From positions 9,869,445-9,933,444 of the forward strand of contig NC_051438.1 of NCBI RefSeq assembly GCF_001649575.2: a stretch of 64,000 bases of DNA. The letters run 5' to 3'. How positions within the stretch are numbered: the stretch's first letter is position 1; each line of letters opens with the position of its first letter. Position numbers and translations under genes: made by a program. Shown piece by piece: positions 22,801 to 35,335 of this stretch. The DNA comes from Kryptolebias marmoratus. Its lineage: Eukaryota > Chordata > Actinopteri > Cyprinodontiformes > Rivulidae. The notes under the pieces were generated by a model. That model did not search any database, had not been told where the DNA came from, and saw only the letters and a program-made list of their open reading frames with translations.

Positions 22801-24655
22801 ACTCAAATCCAGGAATGACGTCTTCTTTGTGTTAACCAGTTGTCGTCGGAAAACCAGAAGGATTTGCTCGTTTTTGTGCTCCATAACCAGTCTAACTACC
22901 ATTAGTAAAAGCTGCTTATAATAATGTAGGTTTCTGTACACTATGCATTCAAATACGGTTTCCTATTCAAGGTAGTTCAGTACTTTGTGTGCAGCTAGTT
23001 TATTTATCCATCTATTACCATTTGTCATGCGCAAGTCATCCATTTTGGATTCGGACTTGTCAGGATTCTCATTTTGGGTTCTGATTGTTTTTTTCCAATT
23101 TGGAACTCTGAAATTTGACGTCTGTGCCGTGCACAAACAACGCACCATTTCACTTAATTTCCCCAATCTGAGGTCGTTCAGAGAATGAGCTGAATCGTTC
23201 CAAAGAAAGCCACAACAAAAGATCTGACCTACCACTTCAGAGAATAAATAGTTTTTGTTTGAATGTAAATACCAAAAGGAGCATATTTTATGAAACAACA
23301 GTGGGAAAAGATTTACCAGCTTATTACAATATAAACGCTACAGGGTAGCATTTGTATCCGTCACACTGCTTATATTTTCAAATCAGTGACTTTTTAGGCT
23401 CAGAAAGGGACTATATTTCATTATTTTTGCACAACGGTCTAGATTAATGTCCTGACTTGGAACACTTACTTCTGTGCTCTTTCGGAGAACATCTCATTAC
23501 ACAGATAATTATACCGGCTTTTTCATACGGTTTAAAAAAGAAGAAGAAGAAAAAAAAAGAGTAAAGATCGATCTTTAAATGGCTTGCTTTGACAACCGAA
23601 GCTGAGGATTTATTTGAGTTAGAATTTATTTGATTTTAATTCATGAAGGCATACTTATCATCATAAATATATATATATTGATGAATGTGGTGCTTTAGTT
23701 TCAGTAAATGCTTTTTTTTTTTTTACCAAAAAATAAATATTAGTTATAATTAGGTTCTTTCTTCCCCCCCAATCCCATATTTAGATTTACATAGACTCGT
23801 TTCTATTACACTTTATATATGGACGGACTCAGAAACAGTGCAACTGCAATTATAGGAAGCATAAAAACAATCTTTGTGTATATTTACACACCAGGGGGAC
23901 TCATCTAATTGAATCTATTTCCTTTGCAGATGATGGCTTCACCTTCTGTCACGGTGCATATTGTCTGATTTCCATGCTGTGGTAATACGGTTTTATTTGC
24001 CGGCTTATCTCGGCTGCCTCCAACTCATCTGTTCTTGGTTCTCTCGGCATTTCTCCACCTGTTTCTTCCCCTCTCTCCGACTATATCTCTCTAACATTAC
24101 CACCACAAGCAGAGAAATGATGGTAATTGGCCATTTTGGGCTTGGACAGCTGCTAACATGAAAGCAAAAGTGGCTCCGGCTTGGAGTGCTAGGCTCTAAC
24201 CTCTTCAACACTTTCCCCTCCGTAATAACCAGAATGCCTCTTTTCTCACACGTTCTCTGCACTCTCACAGGCTTGCATTCAAATATGAATGTGCAGCCAG
24301 GTAAATGGATAAACAAAAACAGGACACAAACGCTAATGAGCTTCGGCTCCACTGATGTCGCTTCTACCTGATGGACTGCTTAATTGGATTTGAGAGCTAT
24401 AACAGATATATTAATATAAATTTATTTTATTTTAACTCGTTGACATATTTGAAGAGGCAAGTCTTCTTTTTAAAATAATAGGGGAAAAAAAAACAAATAT
24501 CCATTGTTAAATAAAGTACTAAGACTTTGTATTTTATAGTTTTAATCGTTATTTCAACTAAATAAACTATTATACCTTCTGAAAAAAATGTCAATGTCTC
24601 AATCAACTTTCTTCTAAAGGAATTGTAAAGAAAATTCAGATCTAAATGGATGTTA
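22801..24655. other. Intergenic, no gene seen
   Basis: The stretch is AT-rich with an (AT)n tract near 23667-23680 and a poly-T run near 23711. Open frames around 22963-23298 and 24005-24352 have no domain, start or splice context that supports a gene. Confidence 0.4.
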
Positions 24656-24659
24656 AAGC

Positions 24660-25200
24660 TGCTGCCAGTGGTTCATTAGCGTCACCACGGTAACCAGACA
24701 CCTGCATCTGTCACTCCCTGACAGCACTCCTAATACAGACAGACACAAACACGGAGTAAAAAGTAAGCTTCAAACAAAACGTCACTGTGCATTGAGCAGT
24801 AACATGTTGTTAATGTGTCTACAGAAAGTAATGGAGGTCAATGGAGGTTTTGCTGTGCGCACTCTGCACTCTGGGGCAATTTGAGAGTAAACTATAAGTC
24901 CTACAGCAGTGAGACACAGACCGGGTGAAAGAAGACGAAAATGCCTACGCTGTGGTGTATAAACTGTATAAGAAGTGAAAAGACTGTGGAAATAAGAAGA
25001 GTTTGTTTGTGAAATTCTTTGGAAGGTTTAGACAGTTAATCATAAACTCAATAGTGCAAAAACTGTTAAAGCTATCAAAACGACAAGCCAGTCATGTCTG
25101 TGACCAACTTTTAATGTTTCTACTGTGAAGTATGACTGAGCTATATCACTCCAAACAGGGCTGGGTTTTCTCATGTGTTTACCAAAACTCCATCGTGGTC
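24660..25200 (+). repeat. Family C dispersed repeat, plus-orientation copy
   Basis: The left part is the reverse complement of 2560-2800. The right part (about 25090-25170, with TTTCTACTGTGAAG and CTGAGCTATATCACTCCAAA) matches 63850-63930 near the window end. It is unnamed and non-coding. Confidence 0.55.
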
Positions 25201-25204
25201 AGTG

Positions 25205-26985
25205 GGGAAATATTGTGCTTTTTTTTTCCAAATTCTGTCTACATTGTGAACTGTACTGCTACTAAAAGTCACAGCAAAATATTCATCCTATTCCTGATCG
25301 AGCCTCACGTTGGATTGTATTTTTCACGGGTTTTACCAAAGCTGTGGAAGGAGATGCAAATCAACCATTATGATTTGAAAAAAAAAAAAAAACAACCAAA
25401 AAACAGAAGAATGACCAAACAATAATAAGGGTTCTTCAGTGCTTATGCATTAGCGCCCTTAATTACAACGCAATCCCAAAAAGACATGCACGTTAGGCTG
25501 ATAGAATAATTAAAGATGTGGTTTAGACCATCTGTTTAGGAGCCAAAAAACAAAGTTGAAACTTCTTACGGCATGAAAGGACATGAAGAAACGTGCAAAA
25601 TCACCAAGAGGTTCAAAAAGAGGAAATTTCTATTAAAAAATCTTATTCTAAAGCCACAGTATCAGAAAGGATAAAATGTTTGTTTGTTCACTTGTGTCTA
25701 AACAATCTGTAAATTTCACACTCATATGTATTTCATTTACAGATTAAAAAGCCTCTTATCTTGAGCAAAAAGCCTTACAGCAAGGACAACGTACTTCACT
25801 GAATAAAAAATGAGAAAGTGCCACTTGACTTGCAGTTTTTAATTTTACACCTAACCCTTACCTGACTTGTATCAATTAGGCATCCTTAGGGTTTTTTTGA
25901 TGGAGTTAGCCAGAGAAAGAGTGAGATCAGGCTTTTTTTATTTTTTATTTTTTTTTTGCAAATGCATAGAGCAAAGGAATTGGTCTTGCTTTTAGTGGAA
26001 GATTATGAGGTTTTTATGTTGGTCTTCTCCTTTATTTTTCTGCAGAACATCCTCAGACTCGGTACCTTGTAACAAAGATCCAATCGATGGCTGCAACCTT
26101 TATCACATCTGACTCCAATGCTATCCACATCGCAAAGTTTAATTCTTTACTTTCACACCAAATTACTTTTTAGCTCAAGGCACATTTTTCAAAAGGAAAA
26201 AAAAAAAAAAAAAGAAGGTATCTGTGGTCACAGCTCCAGCATTATGGCCGTGATATATTGATTGGCACAGAAGTGAAAGCTGAATCCCAGCAGGGAGGGT
26301 TCCTGCTGCACATGTAACTACACCTACATGACAGAGTTAGGTGCCTTTTATGCCTCAGGACACCTCAGTCATTAACTGCGAGCTTGAATTCTGTAGCAGA
26401 GCACAATCACAGCCTGTTATCAGGTTTGTGGAGAGGTTTCATATCGAACCTGTCTTACAGTAGCCAATAATTCAATGAGAGGGTGAACTAAACCTCAGGG
26501 CCCGAAGAGTTAATTAAAACCCTCGTAGCAAACTTGATCAATTTCATTTTATCATTTTTGATAAGTTCCTTCAGTTGCATTTTACGAGATTTAATTCCCC
26601 TGAAAACTGTGTTTGCCTGTGTGGTATTACTCCTGAAATAGACCATATTCTCAAATGCTTCGTATATCAGATATATGTATAAAATAAAAGCTTGTCTTGT
26701 AATCCACAACTCAACTTGAGAGCCCTTTTGAAAGAGCCTGAGTGCCATCGTGTGGAGGAGGTCCATTAATGCAGCGCTGTGTGTGCGTGAGATGCTTTAA
26801 AAAGGATCTTTGCAACTGTGAAATCATTAAAAGGTAGAGTGAGAGCAAATATAACTGGGTCAGAACCATGTCCGCAAAGGTTTCTCTTTGTTTTCATCAT
26901 GAATTTAAAAAGACACAAACAAAAATGCTTCCCGAACCACAAAGTAATAATTTGCCCTCCGACATACATGCCAAAGTTTTAAACC
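25205..26985. other. Intergenic, no gene seen
   Basis: The stretch is AT-rich with poly-A runs near 25378-25392 and 26198-26214. No gene or RNA was recognised. Confidence 0.4.
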
Positions 26986-26989
26986 AAGA

Positions 26990-27560
26990 TCTTTTGCAAT
27001 GTCTTAGCATTCAAAGTATTTATTGTGGGATCATTCTCAGCTACTACCACGCCAAATTTTAGCTCAATATCTGTAAAGTTAATTGAGTTATAGGCCTTTT
27101 TCTGTTTGCAAAAGTCGATTAACTGTGGTTGCCATCTTGTTTCGGGTTGACTTTAAAAGGTAATCAGCCATGGACTTACATCTAATGATTTCTTTCTGAG
27201 AGTTTCATTCAAATTCGTCCAGTGGTTCATGAAATATTTTGCTAACAGACAGACATGGTTGACTGCCACAGCATTGCACAGTGTGTGGTGCTCAGAGTAA
27301 ATTGTGAGGCTCAGTCTCAGCTACCACCACAGCAACTTTTAGCTCAATGTATGTGAAATTAACTGAATTGTAGGCATTTTTTGGGTTGGCTAACATTGAT
27401 TGGCTGTGGCGACCATCTTGAATAAGATTGAGTCCAAACAGTAATCAGTTGTAAAAGTACAACCAATGATTACTTTCTTAGATTTTCAATAGATACATCC
27501 AGAGGTTCATGACAAATTCTGCTAACAGACCGACAAACGAGAACACACACACACAAAGGC
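26990..27560 (-). repeat. Family A repeat, tandem pair of about 280-bp units
   Basis: Two head-to-tail units start near 27035 (CTCAGCTACTACCACGCCAAA) and 27315 (CTCAGCTACCACCACAGCAA). Each contains the GCCATCTT or ACCATCTTG block (27130-27139 and 27411-27420) and a GCTAACAGAC block. The spacing gives a unit of about 280 bp. The tail GACAAACGAGAACACACACAC matches that of the copy ending near 4880. Confidence 0.7.
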
Positions 27561-27564
27561 AAAT

Positions 27565-28951
27565 GCATTATTAAATTCACGAAGCTGTTTTAGTTATCTC
27601 CACTAGATGTCGCCCTTCACCTAAGTGTACCTTCAGATTTTTGCAACCCAGCAGTAATATTCCTACATACTCTCTAACTTTAAGAAAAAAAAAAAAATTG
27701 AGGCAGAGGTGCTGCATTTACATAAGATTAGCTATAAATAAATAAATAAATACATCTCAAAAGTTTTGACAAAATCTTAAAAGCTGAAAATTGAGCCACC
27801 AAATTATAAAACTGGGTGGCTAAATTAATTTTCATCTGGAGTTGTAACAGAATAAAAACTTAAGGGGGGGGGGGAATAGAGGATAATAAGGTGTTAATAT
27901 ACTTAATGGTTTCTCTTTATTAAAAACTCTCACATTCTGCAGCCCAACAACGATGTGGTCGGAGGAGAAAAAACAGGTTTAGAAGGCAAATTAGTGAACA
28001 GAAGACTAGTTTACTATCAACCACAGAGCTAATTGTCTGCTATCTCTCCTCAGATCTCATTGTGGTGCACAGAGACACGGAATGCTCAAAACAAATGTTT
28101 TATCTCCTTTTGTTCTCTTCAGCTAAGTACCTCTCCTCTCCTGACTGTAATCCCACCCTTCATCACGAAGTCCCCTGGGTTTCCCGCCAGTCAGAAGCTT
28201 CCTGAAGACGCTGCGAGCCCCTCAGATGAGCAGATTGAGTTTTTCTTTTATTGTTTTTTTGTACATCTGCCAGGCTGCTTTTCTCTTTCTGATACTGACC
28301 CACAAATGCGACAAGTTTGGATCGACCTCGGGCCTGTACAAGATACAGATAGAAGAAAGGTCACAGTTGTTTTAGTTTTTTTTGTTGGTTTTTTCTTTAG
28401 ACTCATCACAAGATTTTTGACAGTCACGTCAGAAGAGTTCTGCTAAGACTGAGCGGTTCGCCGGCGACTAGATTCTCAGTATTTCGTGACAAACCGAGAG
28501 CGTTTTTGTGCAGCGTTCTGATTTGAATTCCTAAAAAATCTGCCGTTTCCTCCCTCGCTCTGAAACAGGAAGTAGAACTGTGGTCGTCTTCCGCTCGTCT
28601 TGTTTATTGGAACCCGCTTTCCTGTTTTTAGATTCATCCCGATAGCAGCTGAAAATCCCCAGTTGAAAGCAACATACGTACACACAAACACACACACTTC
28701 CAGACAGGCTCACTCCCTGCGTCCTGTCCCCCTCATTCTTTCGCCCTACGTGTTTTTCTTTTCCCCTCCCGCTGTCCCTCAGATGGCCGCTTGATAAATT
28801 TCTGCTTTGTGAGGCGCTCGCAGCTTTCCGCACACGGCCCAGCTGTCGTGGGATGTGTGCTGAAAGGCCCGGACTGATTGATTAACCCAAACTGATTGTG
28901 GCTGGGATCAAAGAGTCACAAGTCAAAGTGTGAACTGGTAGGATGGGTTAA

Positions 28952-28991
<40 letters not shown>

Positions 28992-31035
28992 GTATGTGTG
29001 TATCCTGAGTGCAGTGCCATGTGCACCCAAGCCAGGAAACTATGCAGGTCAGACCAGAGGGAATGTCAGGAATGTCAGAGTAACACAAACTGTTTACTGC
29101 CACTGGAAGCAAGAACTACCTGGATTTTTTTTATTATTATTATTATAAGTATACCAACATGGGGTGAAAATGTTGGACTTAAAAGTATAAAAAGAGGCCA
29201 TGCGTTGTTCCTAACATCTCATTGTCTGATCACCTCCCAGGCTCTTTAAACCAAACAAGCAGCCAGTCCACCCCCAGTCTGAGAACATGTGGTAAAATTA
29301 CACGCACTGTTTCAGCCCTGGCGTTCCCGAACACCTGCACCGAAAAAAACAAAATTCAGCTGACCTCCCAGCTGTTCTCACATGGGTTACAGCTCCCGAG
29401 TCCAGTTCCCAGGCTTTACTAAGCCTTTCATTTGATATCACAACATATCTACTCCCACCCCCAGCACCCCCACACACATACACACACCCTTCTCGCACCC
29501 TCAGCTCCCTCCCCGTCTGTCTGGCTGGACTTTTCACGACAGCCTGTTTTCACTCAGTGGCTTTGACAAAGACTGGCGAAATAATTACAGCTGGGCCCGA
29601 ACTCAGCCAGTGTTTGTCTCCAGCAATCTCCCGCGAGCCCCGTGAGTGTGGACCGTGTCATAGGAAAGGGAGGAAGAGGCCGATTGTTCTGAAATTGAGA
29701 GGCTGATGATATCATTTCAAAGAGCTCTGTTCGGTGTGCGTTCAACACTCAGAATAAAGGAGTGGCAAAGCAAACCCGACACATGTCAACAGAAAATATT
29801 ATTTCAGTCACAAATATGTCTGACTGAAAGTTCATATTTAGAATCTGAACATGGGCAAAAGAATGGCCCGAGGGCCAAAAAGTGGCCTTTGGACAAGCTT
29901 CATCGGGCCATAAGAAGCTCTCAAATAAAAAATGCAACAGAAAAATCAGCTAGTTTAACTGCGTTTTCTGTGAAAGTTCAGAGTGAATTTCTGATTGACC
30001 TTGTTGAAATTTGCTAAAGAAGCTGGAACTACGTTGTTAAAGAAGCAGAACACTGGCTAAAAGCTAAAAAGCAGCAAAACACCAGCTTAAAACTAAAAAG
30101 TAGGAAAGGCTAGTGAAAAGTAGTGTAAGGGTAGCTAAAAGTAAAAGTATAAGAAGACAAAAACAGAGCGAGTGTGACGAGTTGGAGACACTAAATTGTG
30201 AGGCATCACACAAATGTTCACCTGGAATAACACTGAACAGATTTGCACGAAGGCCTTCTGGGGGTAAATTTCTCCATTCTTGTCTCAACAAAAAATCAAA
30301 TTCAAACAAAAGGAAAAGTATCAGTTTAGGGATCATTTTCAGCGTGGTGTATTTGAGGCCTAAATGTTGCAAATTCTACCATTAGCTGACATTTATAGAT
30401 TATTTGTCAATCTGTTCGTTTGCAAACATGCCTATGCCAAGAGAGTGCTGTGGTATACAAGGAGATGTTTTCTGACTGAGTATGTTAAGCTACAAACTTT
30501 GTCATTATCAGAAAAAGAACAAAAAGTTTTTTTTCTTAAACTCAAAATACGCCGGGATTACCGCAGCCCGGCGGGTCATTGGACTCGCATCAGCTGGCGT
30601 GGCTGAAACATAAAAGACGTGGCGAGTTACTGTACGCTGTAAGAACACAGGTCAGTTTTAGTATGTTAGCCTAACATTTTTTTTTCTTTCTCACCAGAAT
30701 TGCCAATCTCTGGAGCACTGGCTTGAGCAATATTTTTTGTTGTTGTTGTCTTTGTATTGACAAGTTTCGGGGGTCACGTGTATCTCTGGATAGTTCTCAA
30801 CCACAAACATTAATTTCTCCTCATCCATGTTTATACTTTTGATTTGTAATGATGCTATGACTAAAGAAGAGAAAGATGATTTAAAAAAAAAAGAACAACA
30901 ACAAAAGAAGCTACTATGAGAACCCAGATGTCCAAGAAGGACGTTTTACATATATTTAAATATGTATATGTATATATATTAGGAGCTGCATTGTTTGAAT
31001 GTTGAAAAATACTGCTGCAAGAACTTTGTTTAAAA
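27565..31035. other. Intergenic, no gene seen
   Basis: The stretch holds simple repeats (a G run near 27864-27874, (TTA)n near 29130-29147) and several chance open frames, including one of 137 codons at 28033-28446 that looks neither spliced nor domain-bearing. The part at 28450-28900 is more GC-rich but has no clear promoter signature. Confidence 0.35.
28954..29001. repeat. (TG)n microsatellite
   Basis: About 24 TG units with a few interruptions (CG, TA) towards the right end. Confidence 0.95.
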
Positions 31036-31039
31036 CTTT

Positions 31040-31260
31040 ATTAATGTGTGTACGTTTACAACTGATTGAAGTCAACCCAATTTAGGATGACCACCACACC
31101 TAATTGACCTTAGCCAACACAAAATGGCTACAACTCTGTTGATTTTACAGTGTGCTAAAGTTTAGTGTGGCAGAGGTTAAGAGTCATTAACAATATGTAG
31201 TCTGAGCATAAATAGAAAAAAAAAATCTTGCAGCATTATGTGAGATTGTGCGTAACATTT
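31040..31260 (+). repeat. Family A repeat, single unit in plus orientation
   Basis: Blocks appear in the opposite order to the copies near 4000 and 27000: GTTTACAACTGATTG, AAGTCAACCCAATTTAGGATG, CACACCTAATTGACC, ATGGCTACAACTC, then GTCTGAGCATAAA and a TGCAGCATTATGTGAGAT tail. The YY1-like block is degraded in this copy. Confidence 0.6.
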
Positions 31261-32510
31261 CGATCCTAGTTTAAAAATCTGGCATGAGAGGTCCTTCAAC
31301 AAAAACAACACCTTCATTTTTTTTTTCCCAGTTCTGTTTTGTAGCCTTCCTATCACTAACTATAAGTCAACATGGGGCTTCTAATCTAAATACTGCCCAC
31401 CCCTGTTATATGCTTTGTAAATATATATCTGGACCGTTTGTGCTCATCTTTCTTGACTCATCGATCAGTTTAGTCCTTTCCGCTGCAGGTTTCTGTTTCT
31501 AATCGGGTGACATTTACTTCGCTAAAGATGAGCGGTGACTTCTGTCTCTGTACGAGCCAGATCTGAAGCTTGAACATTTGGCCTGCTGCTGGAGCCAGGA
31601 TGTCTTCCGAGACAGCCACGGGGACAGCAGGAAGCCGGCCTGGCGTTGTGAGCGAGGAAGTGAGCGAGGGGAGAAGTGGGAGAATCCGAGCGGGAGAGCA
31701 ATAAACTGCGAGTCAAACTATGATGGAAGAAAGCCATACAAGAAAACGTAGCAAAGGAGAAAAATAAAAAGAAAATGTTCAGGGAGGAAAAATCTGAAAA
31801 ACCGTCTCTGTAGTTCAACCAGCTCGCAGCAGAACACATGTAGTACAGATGCTCCATCAATGTAAGGTCACTTGAGGATGACAGTGCCGTAATTCGCAGT
31901 GACAGTTGCGGGTGAGTTATCGGGGAAGTGTGGCATGTAAATCACCATCTTGCTACCGCTACACCCTCAAGTTCTGAGAGCCGCTCCGGGGCGAGGGCCG
32001 GGGAGCAGCGAGCCTCTCTCCGCGGGCAAGCAAGGGAAGCGTGGACACGCAGAGATATTTACATACAGTCAGACAGACTTCCTGGCATTGTCGAGCCCAG
32101 GAGCGTTGATGTCAGATCCACTCCTTCCTGTGCAGGAGGGAGAACGCCAGGCGATGACAATGGGCCCAAAACAGGACAAAGAGGAAATGTTTAAATTTAG
32201 GCCACTTCTTCCACCATCTCCTCTTTCAGGGCGCTGGAGCTGTTTAGTTTTTGTGAATTCCTTCAGTTTACCCCCCCGAGCTCCCTCTCTCTCCTCCATT
32301 GTATCATTTCAATGGAAGGATTTTCACATTCAGAGTAAATCCCAAAGGAATATCAGCTAGTGAGACTAGAGTTCAGTCAATAACTTTGTTTTCACTGTTA
32401 CTTTAGAAGTTATAAGTGATTTTTTTTTTATAAATAGTTCTTCAACAAACCTTTAAGAAGCCCACAACAAGCAGTAGCAAACAGATGGGGATAAGTATGT
32501 GATTAAAAGG
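31261..32510. other. Intergenic with a GC-rich stretch, no gene supported
   Basis: The part at about 31950-32290 is clearly more GC- and CpG-rich than its flanks and could be a regulatory element or a decayed CpG island. An open frame at 31950-32360 is rich in Ser/Pro/Arg, but no domain, plausible splice pair or conserved motif supports translation. Confidence 0.3.
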
Positions 32511-32514
32511 ATAG

Positions 32515-32925
32515 TTCAGATCTTTCAAAGTGGAGTTCTGTAGAAATGCTATGAACAAATAATATCTTACTTGTAGAGAGCTCGTGTTTAATTCTGAAAG
32601 GACCGATAAGCTAACTGCTAGTCTGAGCAGATCAAAGTGGATTGCTACCTTTTTAAAGCGGCTCTGATTCAAAGCTTCATTGCGGCTGATGCGAACGCCA
32701 TCAGTCTCACTCAACACAGTTATTTGCACAAAATTCCTTGATTTTGTTCAAACACAAGAAGCCGCAGCAACTAGCTGTAGCTCTCCCTGAGGGAGTATCA
32801 TAATATTTATGCCAGAATATCTATCAGATGCAAAACTGATACAAAAGTAAAAGTTTATGAAACAGTGTTTGAACAAACAGGAGGGAGACAATCCATTTTG
32901 GTCTTAGCCACGAAAATAGAAATAT
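32515..32925. repeat. Family B long-inverted-repeat element, partial copy
   Basis: The left arm shows GCTATGAACAAATAATATC, TTACTTGTAGAGAGC and AAGTGGATTGCTACC. The centre shows CAACTAGCTGTAGC, then CAATCCATTTTGGTCTTAGCC. The right end is missing; a short matching piece (GGTCTAGCCATTAGCTCATC) lies near 33878. Confidence 0.55.
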
Positions 32926-34040
32926 ACTAGAATGACCACTAATGGTGATGGACAAGATTCGTGGCCGCCATCTTGCCAGGTGCTTCGCCTATCACTGTGT
33001 GTTTTATAAATGTCAAAGACATCATGCGTATGGTGAAAATAGGGGTCAAGAGTACTCACGATGAGTACTACTCATAATGAGCCTCCCTTCAAGCCTGGTC
33101 AAGCATTAGAGGGGCCAAAATGTCGACCCAGCGGGCTACCACTACCATGATGAAATTACAAAGCCCTGTAATCATTCAAACCAGAACAGTACATATCTAA
33201 TCTTTAAGTACTTAAGTGCTTTACATGTCGAGTTAATCTAAACAGACCACTGCTACCAGTGTCTATAGTGAATTGCACTTGAACCAATAACTTAAACATA
33301 TATAAAGTAGTCCTTTTCCTCATAATTCTGGAAATATTTAGGTCTTATATAAAATGCACTTTATTATTTAGACATTTATGACTGTCTAGCCTATGCACTC
33401 ATTCAGTATTACTTAGCATTTAGATTTTACCCATAGGTAAAAGAGGTACAAACATAGGTACAACTGTGTAATATTTAAAAAGGTATGTTACTAACATTGA
33501 TGGTATATTTTCAGTTATCTCACTAACCTCAGTACCCTACTTTACAGTCCTTGTTGTATAGTCTAGAAAGAGTGACAACCCCTTGTATAATAGTGTATTC
33601 ACTATTTCCAAAAAAATGGATAAACAAAATACCACTTTATTTTAAATACGGGCAACAATAATTATAACAATTAATGGCAAAACATTGGGCTTCTTGGCTG
33701 AGTTTAGTGTTTTTCTTCGTCAGATTTCTTTGGTCTGCTGCCATGCTGGCAGTAACTGAGGACACCACCCAGCACCTACCACGATGGCGGCACAAACTCT
33801 TGCCTTGTTAACATAGACTGCACTGTGGTTGGCCAGCGTATTTTTATTTGAGTGGTATTTGCACTACTTGGTCTAGCCATTAGCTCATCAGTCCAGTCAT
33901 ACATGAATCACACAAAAGGGATGTGAGACCGGGTCTCACGTACCTACTGACTCACCTGAATTTATAAAGTAAACTGTCCACAGTTTTATATAAATAACTT
34001 ACATATAAACAGAAAAAACGGTCACTAGGTAGCACAAGTC
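32926..34040. other. Intergenic, no gene seen
   Basis: The stretch is AT-rich and non-coding, with a stray family B fragment near 33878-33905. Confidence 0.4.
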
Positions 34041-34044
34041 AGTG

Positions 34045-35335
34045 TATCTCTGATGCCAGTCCCAAGCCTGGGTAAATGGTGAGGGCTGTGTCAGAAAGGG
34101 CATCCGACGTAAAACACTTTTGTCAAAAGTTGGACCTGATGACGTACCAGTGGAGGTATGGAAATGTCTATGAGAGATGGCAGTGACATCTTTGACCTGA
34201 TTATTCATTGGCATTTCTGAGAGTGACAAAATGCCTGAGGACTGGAGGACAAGTGTGCTGGTGTCCATTTTTAAGAACAGGGGTGATGTACAGAGTTGTA
34301 GCAGCTACAGGGGAATTAAGTTGATGAGTCACACGATGAAGATCTGGCAGAGAGTTGTGGAAGCTAGACTTAGACAAGAGGTGACTGTTTGTGAGCAGCA
34401 GGATGGTTTTATGCCAAGACAGAGCACCACAGATGTCATCTTTGCTTTGAGGATGTTCGATGGAGAAGTACAGACAGGGTCAGAAAGAACTTCATTGTGT
34501 TTTTGTGGATTTAGAAAAAGCATATGAAAGGGTGCTGAGGGAGGAGCTGTGGTTGTATGAGGACATCTGGAGAGGCTGAGAAGTTTGTTAGACTGGAACA
34601 GGACACGTATGAGGACAGGAGGACAGTGGTGAGGTGCGCTGTAGGGGTGAACGGTAGCTTCAATGTGGAGGTGGGAGTGCATCAAGGATCAGCTCTGAGC
34701 TCCTTCTTGTTTGCTCTGGTGATGGACAGACTAACAGATGAGGTCAGGCAGGAATCCCCGTGGACTGCGGATGACATGGTGATCTGTGGTGAGAACAGGG
34801 AACAGGTGGAAGAGGACTTGGAGAGGTGGAGGTATGCACTTGAAAGACGAGGGATGAAAGTCAGCCGTAGGAAGACAGAGTACTTGTGTGTGAATGAGAG
34901 GGAGGCAGGTGGAGCAGTGAGGCTTCAAGGAGGTCAGAGGTCACAAAGGTGCAGGACTTCAAGGACTTAGGGTCGACTGTCCAGGAAAACAGGGAGTGTG
35001 GTAAAGAGGTGAAGAAGAGACTCCAGGTAGGATGGAGTGGATGGAGAAAGGTTTCAGGAGTGATTTGCGACAAAAGGGTGGCAGCAAAGGTCAAAGGTCA
35101 AAGGAAAGGTTTACAAGACAGTGGTGAGAGCAGCTATGTTGTTTGGTTTGGAGACAGTGGGACGGACAGAAAGACAGGAGACAGAACAGGAAGAGGCAGA
35201 GCTGAAGATGTTGAGGTTCTCCTTGGGACGGACAAGGATGGATAGCATTAGGAATGAGGTCATCAGAGGTACAGCACCACTTCAGGACGTCAGCATCAGA
35301 GTTCCCATTGTCAACAAAATATTTCAAATACTAGC
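34045..35335 (+). pseudogene. RTE-like LINE reverse transcriptase relic
   Basis: The 5' part (34055-34110) carries the fish retroposon block GGCTGTGTCAGAAAGGGCATC. Translation then gives, in several frames, recognisable reverse-transcriptase pieces: SSYRGIKLMSHTMKIWQRVV, then QDGFMPRQSTTDVIFALRMF, then VGVHQGSALSSFLFALVMD, then DLERWRYALERRGMKVSRRK, then LKMLRFSLG near 35210. At least three frame changes break it. The catalytic F/YADD box is damaged: the sequence reads PWTADDMVIC, with three residues lost before ADD. The element is dead. It belongs to the RTE-type clade common in fish; the exact family is uncertain. Confidence 0.85.

Noticed and set aside
28033..28446. 137-codon open frame on the plus strand
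   Set aside because: Composition is not protein-like (long Phe runs near its end from poly-T), and there is no domain or splice support.
31950..32360. 136-codon Pro/Ser/Arg-rich open frame in a GC-rich stretch
   Set aside because: Long open frames are common in GC-rich DNA. No domain and no compatible splicing were seen, so it was kept only as a possible regulatory stretch.
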